A stretch of 11,700 nucleotides of DNA. It comes from an uncultured Blautia sp. GTDB lineage: Bacteria > Bacillota > Clostridia > Lachnospirales > Lachnospiraceae. Location of the stretch: positions 1 through 11,700 of the forward strand of contig CAAFRY010000178.1 in assembly GCA_900765525.1 (NCBI GenBank). The letters run 5' to 3'. Under the pieces are notes generated by a model. That model ran no database searches, had not been told where the DNA came from, and saw nothing but the letters and a program-made list of their open reading frames with translations. Positions 6,847-11,700 of this stretch are shown piece after piece (position 1 is the stretch's first letter; every line of letters begins with the position of its first letter). The translations under genes and the position numbers were made by a program.

Positions 6847-8061
6847 CTATCTTTCCTCCCGGATGCGCCGGCATATTTCCTCCGGTTCTGCCTGCCCCGT
6901 GATAATTTCATACTGGGCGTCAGAAAGCAGCTTAGTAATCACCGGCCAGTTTTCATAGGAGCTTCTGGAAATACAGCGGTTCATCTGGCTGGCAAAAATC
7001 TCGTACTCCGGCCTTACATTCAGCATCAGTTGGGCTGTATCCTTTCTGGGCGGCAGAGAATTAGCCCGGAGATTAGTGTTTAACATTACGCTTCCCTCAT
7101 TGTAATACCGGAGAAAAGCCACTGCTCCCTCCACGTTCTTCCCCTTTAAAACACCTATATTCTCTCCCCCTGCAACTCCTGCAGGCTGATTCTTATAGGG
7201 CAGAGCCCCAATGCCGTAATCCACCCCTGACTGGTCCAGGACCGGCAGTACCCAGCTTCCGTTTTCCATCATGGCGCACTTCTCCTCAATAAACATCTTG
7301 GCCACGTCATTCTGGGACAGATTGATGCAGCTCTTTGACATTGCTCCATATTGGGCCAGCTCCTGTATCAGGGTGAAAGCAGCCTGGGTTCCCTCTCCTC
7401 CTACAGTGTCGATAGTGTCTCCTGCTGAAAGGATAAAGGGCAGAATCTGGAAGGCAGACTGCTCTCCTTCTATGGCCGACATGGCAAAGCCGTAAGTATC
7501 CTGGTCTGTCAGGCTTTTGGCACAATCTAAAAATTCCTCCCAGGTAACCGGCACTGACAGCCCTTTCGCCGCCAGCATATCCTTATTGTAAATCAACGCC
7601 GTATTGTTGCAGCAAAAGGGCATCCCATAGTAACGGCCGTCGTAAACAACGGAGGTAAGCACATTGGGATAATAATTTTCCAGTCCTTCAAAATCCAGAA
7701 TTTCCTCTGTTAAATCCTCCAGTCTCCCCTGCTCCACATACTGTCTCATATCCGGATTATCCAGGATAATCATATCCGGGAACTCATCCTGGGTAATTCC
7801 CACGGCAATCTGCCTGTTAAACTCTGTCACCGGCCCCTGATATTCCCAGGTCATGGCATACTCCTCCTGAGCCTCATTAAATCCTTTTATCAGCTCGTCC
7901 AGGGCAGTCTGCTGCTCTTTTGTCTCATAGTAACTCCAGAGAACCAGCTCCTCCCTCTGGTTCTCCCCTTTCTTTTCCCCTTGCTCCGCCTTACAGCCAC
8001 CTGTTAAGCACAGGCAGAGACAAAGACCCAGTGCCCTTCCTTTCCATCTCATACGCCCCAT
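6847..8061 (-). CDS. Sugar-binding lipoprotein 2, probable co-sensor of the two-component system
   Basis: This 404-residue family 1 solute-binding protein is collinear with lipoprotein 1. Shared landmarks are ELVLWSYYETKEQQ (38-51), YGMPFCCNNTALIYNKD (145-161), NGSW (267-270), GGENIGV (298-304) and W372. The signal peptide is cysteine-rich (LGLCLCLCLTGGC), with C23 the likely lipidation site. The lipobox is unusual, with Thr at -3. There is no flexible linker like that of lipoprotein 1. The gene starts 12 nt after the response regulator stop, with GGAG 7 nt before the ATG, so it belongs to the regulatory operon rather than the transport operon. By analogy with AraP of the AraPST system and XylFII of Clostridium, it may bind the sugar and present it to the histidine kinase. 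A second transport binding protein with different specificity is the main alternative. Confidence 0.85.
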   Translation of the reverse strand: MGRMRWKGRALGLCLCLCLTGGCKAEQGEKKGENQREELVLWSYYETKEQQTALDELIKGFNEAQEEYAMTWEYQGPVTEFNRQIAVGITQDEFPDMIILDNPDMRQYVEQGRLEDLTEEILDFEGLENYYPNVLTSVVYDGRYYGMPFCCNNTALIYNKDMLAAKGLSVPVTWEEFLDCAKSLTDQDTYGFAMSAIEGEQSAFQILPFILSAGDTIDTVGGEGTQAAFTLIQELAQYGAMSKSCINLSQNDVAKMFIEEKCAMMENGSWVLPVLDQSGVDYGIGALPYKNQPAGVAGGENIGVLKGKNVEGAVAFLRYYNEGSVMLNTNLRANSLPPRKDTAQLMLNVRPEYEIFASQMNRCISRSSYENWPVITKLLSDAQYEIITGQAEPEEICRRIREER

Positions 8062-8073
8062 AGATTTTCTCCT

Positions 8074-9594
8074 TTAGTTCAGCTTTCTGTAATCCACCGG
8101 GGAAATCCCCTGCACTTCCTTAAACACCCTGGCAAAATATTTGGCGTCGCTGTAGCCCACCGCCTCCGCCACCTGGTAAATCTTCATATCCGTACCCTTT
8201 AACAGCCGTTTGGCATGGCTGATACGAAACTGCTTCAGAAATGCAGAAAAATTAATCCCCATTTCCCGGTTAAACAATGTGCTTAAATATTCCGGCGTGA
8301 TTTCCAGCTTCCTGGAAACCTCCTCCTGGGTAATCCCTTCCTGGTAATGCTCCCGTATATAATTTATGGCCTTCTTAATAACAAAGTTGCTGATGTCTTC
8401 TCTTTTCACTTTATGGCCTGCAAGAATCTCCGCTATATCAGCATAAGCCGCCTCCATCTCCTGCCAGAGAACAGCGTTTTCCAACTGCTGCAGTACATTT
8501 GCGTTTTTCATATGCTCATACATGGGCCGGTCAAAATCCCATAAGGTATCCAGTATAAGGCCATAACTTTTTATCAGGCTTCTTCTTACCTCCCAGGGCT
8601 TGTAAACCTTTTTCCGCATATATTCTAACAGGGCCTGGATTTCACGTCGTATCTTCTCCGGCTCATCCTGGCACAGGGCATTTTTTAAGCGGCTGTTGAT
8701 TTCCATAGGTTCCTCAAATATCTCTATCTGTAAGCTTTGGAACAAATCCCTGGTCATCCATCCCTGAACGTCTGTTACCAGATTATAAGAAAGTAAATCC
8801 TTCAGCAGAGCATATGTTTCCGCCATCTCGTCCAGAGAAATTACCTCCCTGGCCCATACAGGCCTTTGCTCCTGGCTTTGGAAGCCCAGAAGCATTCTGT
8901 GATAAAAGGAAACCTGAAATTCCTCCAGCCGTTTCTCCTGGCTCCCGGCACAGACGCAGGTGAAAACCTGGCAGTTTTCCTGATAAAGAAGATAAATTTT
9001 CAAATCCTCGTACCTGTGCTTCAGCTCCTCTGTCTTCTCCTCCACCAGTCTGCGGTAATCCGCTCTGGCGCCGCCGATATAGCCCACCATCAGCTGGCAG
9101 CTCATGGACTCTGTAAATCCGCAAACTTTCCACACTTCCCTCCTGCTGGAAGGAGTGTTTTCCACATTGCCCACCAGCAAATCCCGCAGACGATTTTCCC
9201 CCAAGCCCTGTTTTAATTCTGTTTCCTTATTGATTTTTTCCTCAATCTGCACCAGCATTTGCTGGACGTCCTCCACTCCCAAGGGCTTCAGAAGATAGTC
9301 GTCCACCCCATAGTGAATGGCCTTTTTTGCGTATTCAAACTCAGAATATCCGGTGAGGATAACCACATGGACCGGAATATTCTGCTCCCGCAGCCTCCTG
9401 GCCATCTCCAGCCCATCCATTTTGGGCATACGAATATCTGTAATGATTAAATCCGGGTTAAAACGCAGCACCATCTCCAGTGCCTCTTCCCCGTCTGAGG
9501 CTTCCCCTACAATCATATGTCCGGTTAAGGAGCGTATAATTTTTCCCATTCCCTCTCTGATTTTCACTTCGTCCTCTACTATCAAAATCCGCAT
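8074..9594 (-). CDS. YesN-type response regulator with AraC-family DNA-binding domain
   Basis: This 506-residue cytoplasmic transcription regulator starts with a receiver domain (1-120). The acidic pair is E7-D8, the phospho-acceptor D53 (in DLIITDIRMPKMDG), the switch threonine T81 and the conserved lysine K103 (LLKPLG). A long linker domain (about 125-395) of the YesN type follows. Two AraC helix-turn-helix units end the protein (about 402-506), including ITQEEVSRKLEITPEYLSTLF and IYQVAEAVGYSDAKYFARVFK with the terminal GISPVDYR signature. The ATG at 9592-9594 is preferred because AAGGAG lies 8 nt upstream; a TTG nine codons earlier is possible but lacks a site. It follows the kinase stop by 13 nt and precedes lipoprotein 2. 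It probably activates the transport operon and its own operon. Confidence 0.93.
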   Translation of the reverse strand: MRILIVEDEVKIREGMGKIIRSLTGHMIVGEASDGEEALEMVLRFNPDLIITDIRMPKMDGLEMARRLREQNIPVHVVILTGYSEFEYAKKAIHYGVDDYLLKPLGVEDVQQMLVQIEEKINKETELKQGLGENRLRDLLVGNVENTPSSRREVWKVCGFTESMSCQLMVGYIGGARADYRRLVEEKTEELKHRYEDLKIYLLYQENCQVFTCVCAGSQEKRLEEFQVSFYHRMLLGFQSQEQRPVWAREVISLDEMAETYALLKDLLSYNLVTDVQGWMTRDLFQSLQIEIFEEPMEINSRLKNALCQDEPEKIRREIQALLEYMRKKVYKPWEVRRSLIKSYGLILDTLWDFDRPMYEHMKNANVLQQLENAVLWQEMEAAYADIAEILAGHKVKREDISNFVIKKAINYIREHYQEGITQEEVSRKLEITPEYLSTLFNREMGINFSAFLKQFRISHAKRLLKGTDMKIYQVAEAVGYSDAKYFARVFKEVQGISPVDYRKLN

Positions 9595-9607
9595 CTGTCC
9601 TTCTCCT

Positions 9608-11422
9608 TTATCCTTCTTCAACGGGTATTTTCAAGGTTATAATGGTTCCCACTTCCGGAATACTGCTGACGTTCCAGGAAACCCGGCTTCCATAGTACAT
9701 TCTCATTCTGGAAAAAGCATTGATAAGGCCGATGCTCCTTCCGTCATCCTGAATCTCCTGGTTTAAAAGATTATATTTTCTCACTTCCTCCTGAGGCATT
9801 CCGTTTCCATTGTCCTCCACAATAATGCACAGCATCCCCTGTTCCTCAGATACTGTCATGTCCACTCGCAGCATACCGCCCTGCTGGATTCCCCGGAAAC
9901 CGTGGACAATACAATTTTCCACAAAGGGCTGAAGCAAAAGCTTATAGATATGCACCTGACCGGCCTTTTCATCCATATGCAGCTCAAAGGAAAAGGCATG
10001 GTTAAAGCGCATCTGCTGCAGGCCCACATATTTTTCCAGCCAGTCCGCTGCCTGCCACAGAGGGACCATCTGATTGCTTTTGTTCACACTATACCGGAGA
10101 ATCACTCCCAAATCCCGGAGCATTCTGCTGATTTCATACTCCCCCTTGTCAATGGCCATCCAGTTAATAGAATCCAGGGTGTTATATAAAAAGTGTGGAT
10201 TTATCTGGGCTTCCAGGGCCCGGATTTCCGCTTCCCTCTGTTTCTTGCCTACTTCCTGGATTTCCCTAATCAGATTCCGCACCTTTCCTGTCATGGTATT
10301 AAAGTTTTCCGCTATCTCGCCAAACTCGTCCCGGCTGTCCGTCTCCACCTGAACCTCTAAGTTTCCCTCCTGAACCTGTCGGATTCCCGCCATGATTACG
10401 CCGATAGACCGCTCAATCAGTCTTACTGTATAGCCAATCATCCCCACGGCCATAAGAGTAATCAAAAGGCCAACGCCTAAAATCAGGCTCTGAGTCCTGC
10501 CCACATCCCGGAGCATGTAGTTTTTATCATATACATTGTAGAAGGTCCAACCCAGCTTTGCGTCATAATAAGTATTCACTGCCAGCTCTCTGTCCTTCAT
10601 TCTGCCGGTGGCCTGGACAAACTCCGCCGGCGTGTACTTAGGATTCATGGGAATCCCGGAATAAAAGGAATCAGGATAAGACATTACGTTGCCGGAACTG
10701 TCTGTAATAAAGCTCAGGCTGTACTCTCCCTCCTCCTGCTTCTCCTGTCCTGCAGTGCAGATATTATCCAGCACCTTTTCGTCCACGCTCATGACTATTA
10801 CCGCAATCTCCCCGCTGCCCAGATTCTGATAGTCATATATCTTTTTGGAAATATGAAACGCCCTGTACTCCTTCTCCCCATCTAAAACCCTGGTGGTGGG
10901 CGTGATAACCACGCCGCTGGCTTCTCTGGCTGCCCGGCAGGGAGGAATCTCCCTCATATCCTCACAGCCGCTCCAGATGTTTTCCACAACAGAAGCCTGG
11001 ACAAAATCATAAGTCACATCCTGTCCGTCTCTTGTAACAATACTGATGCAATGAATCCCCTCCGCTGCCATGCCGTATTCCTGGATTCTTTCATATATGT
11101 CCCGTTCCCGCATTTCCTTATCCGGATTTTCTTTCTCCAAAAGATAATTGATGTCCTGAACCAACTCACTATCCATATAGGCCTGATAAACCACATTGGT
11201 ATAAATATCCAGGGTCAGTTCTACACGCTCCGCCGTCTGCCGGAGCTGGTTGGACATCAATTCATCCATTTTCTCCTGCATATTTTTGGAATTGATGTAA
11301 AGCATAATGCCCTGCACCATCAGCAAGGGAAGAATAGAAGACAAAAGAAAGGCCAAAAGAATCTTCTTCCACAGCCTTAAATTTTTAAACCAGGTTAACC
11401 ACATATTTCTCAGATTTTTCAT
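9608..11422 (-). CDS. YesM-type sensor histidine kinase
   Basis: This 604-residue membrane kinase starts with a transmembrane helix at about 20-44. The extracellular sensor region (about 45-310) has the size and position of a dCache module, a fold call made by analogy. The second helix lies at about 311-334, and a HAMP linker at about 335-387 contains the DEFGEIAENFNTM motif. The His_kinase (LytS/YesM) domain has its phosphorylated histidine at H410 in EAQINPHFLYNTLDSINW. The ATPase domain shows the N-box PFVENCIVHG (499-508), DNGNGMP (537-543) and SIGL (563-566). The ATG at 11420-11422 has GGAG 6 nt upstream; the GTG four codons earlier overlaps that site and is unlikely. It is the first gene of the regulatory operon and is paired with the response regulator downstream. 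Confidence 0.93.
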   Translation of the reverse strand: MKNLRNMWLTWFKNLRLWKKILLAFLLSSILPLLMVQGIMLYINSKNMQEKMDELMSNQLRQTAERVELTLDIYTNVVYQAYMDSELVQDINYLLEKENPDKEMRERDIYERIQEYGMAAEGIHCISIVTRDGQDVTYDFVQASVVENIWSGCEDMREIPPCRAAREASGVVITPTTRVLDGEKEYRAFHISKKIYDYQNLGSGEIAVIVMSVDEKVLDNICTAGQEKQEEGEYSLSFITDSSGNVMSYPDSFYSGIPMNPKYTPAEFVQATGRMKDRELAVNTYYDAKLGWTFYNVYDKNYMLRDVGRTQSLILGVGLLITLMAVGMIGYTVRLIERSIGVIMAGIRQVQEGNLEVQVETDSRDEFGEIAENFNTMTGKVRNLIREIQEVGKKQREAEIRALEAQINPHFLYNTLDSINWMAIDKGEYEISRMLRDLGVILRYSVNKSNQMVPLWQAADWLEKYVGLQQMRFNHAFSFELHMDEKAGQVHIYKLLLQPFVENCIVHGFRGIQQGGMLRVDMTVSEEQGMLCIIVEDNGNGMPQEEVRKYNLLNQEIQDDGRSIGLINAFSRMRMYYGSRVSWNVSSIPEVGTIITLKIPVEEG

Positions 11423-11441
11423 ATCTTTCTCCACATTCAGG

Positions 11442-11456
11442 CATAATTTTCCACTT
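11442..11456 (+). promoter_or_regulatory. Inverted copy of the 15-bp putative regulator element
   Basis: CATAATTTTCCACTT on the plus strand matches the consensus TAARAWTTTMYACYA at 12 of 15 positions, in the orientation opposite to the other copies. It falls between the -10 of the regulatory operon and the kinase start codon, near the expected transcript start. With TAGTGGAAATTTTTA at 11489-11503 it forms TTTCCAC...GTGGAAA bracketing the promoter. A site here could limit autoactivation, but that is an inference. Confidence 0.35.
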
Positions 11457-11461
11457 TCTGT

Positions 11462-11490
11462 ATTATACCCTACATTGTTTTTCTCCTGTA
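11462..11490 (-). promoter_or_regulatory. Promoter of the regulatory (kinase) operon
   Basis: The minus strand carries a perfect TATAAT (complement of 11462-11467), a 17-bp spacer and a poor -35, TACAGG (complement of 11485-11490). Both the spacing and the unusual TACAG -35 match the promoter of the transport operon. The kinase start codon lies about 40 nt downstream of the -10. Confidence 0.6.
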
Positions 11491-11503
11491 GTGGAAATTT
11501 TTA
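11489..11503 (-). promoter_or_regulatory. Direct copy of the 15-bp putative regulator element
   Basis: TAAAAATTTCCACTA (complement of 11489-11503) lies immediately upstream of, and just overlapping, the -35 of the kinase operon, at the same phase as the proximal copy before the transport operon. It matches the distal copy there at 13 of 15 positions. A second upstream half-site at 19 bp, if present, is poor (about 7 of 15). A role in autoregulation is inferred. Confidence 0.5.
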
Positions 11504-11532
11504 AGGTCCGTGTACTTGGTTTCACAAAAATA

Positions 11533-11579
11533 AGGGTCTGTCACATTAAACAGAATATATGTTTAATGCGACAAACCCT
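11533..11579 (-). terminator. Strong intrinsic terminator, probably of a minus-strand gene beyond the window
   Basis: Two 19-nt arms (11533-11551 and 11561-11579) flank a 9-nt loop. In a minus-strand transcript all 19 pairs form, two of them G-U, and the stem is followed by TATTTTTG. In a plus-strand transcript the same two positions are C-A mismatches, although a T-rich run (TCTTCTTTTT) follows. The structure therefore best fits a minus-strand gene located to the right of this window and separates it from the kinase promoter. Confidence 0.8.
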
Positions 11580-11633
11580 GTCTTCTTTTTCCTTATTGGG
11601 CTAGTGTACTGACACGTTCATTTTCAGCATAAT

Positions 11634-11693
11634 GACGTAGAATGAATTTTCATTCTGCAAGGCGGAGGAATGAGGCGTAGCGGTGGCTACGTC
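11634..11693. repeat. Palindromic repeat, right edge (partial)
   Basis: AGAATGAA (11639-11646) and TTCATTCT (11649-11656) form an 8-bp hairpin with a 2-nt centre. CGTAGC (11676-11681) and GCTACG (11686-11691) form a second hairpin with loop GGTG. GACGTAG (11634-11640) and CTACGTC (11687-11693) pair across both. The core AGGCGTAGCGGTGGCTACG matches the left-edge palindrome apart from a 2-nt insertion. The element seems to continue past the window end, so its full extent is unknown. No open gene is visible in 11580-11700. Confidence 0.55.
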
Positions 11694-11700
11694 GATTGAC

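Noticed and set aside
9317..9766. 149-codon open frame on the plus strand
   Set aside because: It overlaps the receiver domain of the response regulator and the end of the kinase on the other strand; the sense proteins have clear domains and the antisense product does not.

Overview
The window looks like a chromosomal segment from a gut-type Firmicute, most likely a Lachnospiraceae-like Clostridium relative. That placement is an inference. It rests on AGGAGG-type ribosome binding sites, the protein families present (DUF975, DUF2752, a YesM/YesN-type two-component pair, a CUT1 sugar ABC importer and GH127) and compact same-strand operons. No rRNA, tRNA, CRISPR array, transposase or phage gene was seen.

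Left part (1-1550): a palindromic repeat (22-65) is followed by two divergent membrane-protein genes. One is a small DUF2752 protein on the minus strand and the other a DUF975 protein on the plus strand. A long stem-loop at 1484-1549 lies between the convergent DUF975 and GH127 genes and can end transcription from both sides.

Main part (1609-11422): seven minus-strand genes form one functional locus, read from right to left. The first block is sensor histidine kinase, AraC-type response regulator and sugar-binding lipoprotein 2, with gaps of only 12-13 nt. After a 120-nt intergenic region with its own promoter comes the second block: sugar-binding lipoprotein 1, MalF-type permease, MalG-type permease and a cytoplasmic GH127 beta-L-arabinofuranosidase. 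A hairpin between lipoprotein 1 and the permeases probably allows more binding protein than permease. No ATPase gene is present, so the importer probably borrows a shared MsmX/UgpC-type ATPase. No secreted glycosidase is present, so the cell probably takes up short arabinofuranose-containing oligosaccharides released elsewhere.

The most interesting points are regulatory. First, lipoprotein 2 is a full-length paralogue of lipoprotein 1 but sits in the two-component operon, which suggests a sugar-binding co-sensor as in the AraPST and XylFII-LytS/YesN systems. Second, the promoters of both blocks have a perfect TATAAT, a 17-bp spacer, a poor TACAGA/TACAGG -35 and, just upstream, the same 15-bp element (consensus TAARAWTTTMYACYA). 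There are two direct copies before the transport operon, and one direct plus one inverted copy around the regulatory operon. This is a credible recognition site for the response regulator, with autoregulation.

Right end (11435-11700): the promoter region of the regulatory operon, a strong terminator hairpin that fits a minus-strand gene lying beyond the window, and a second palindromic repeat sharing its core with the one at the left edge.
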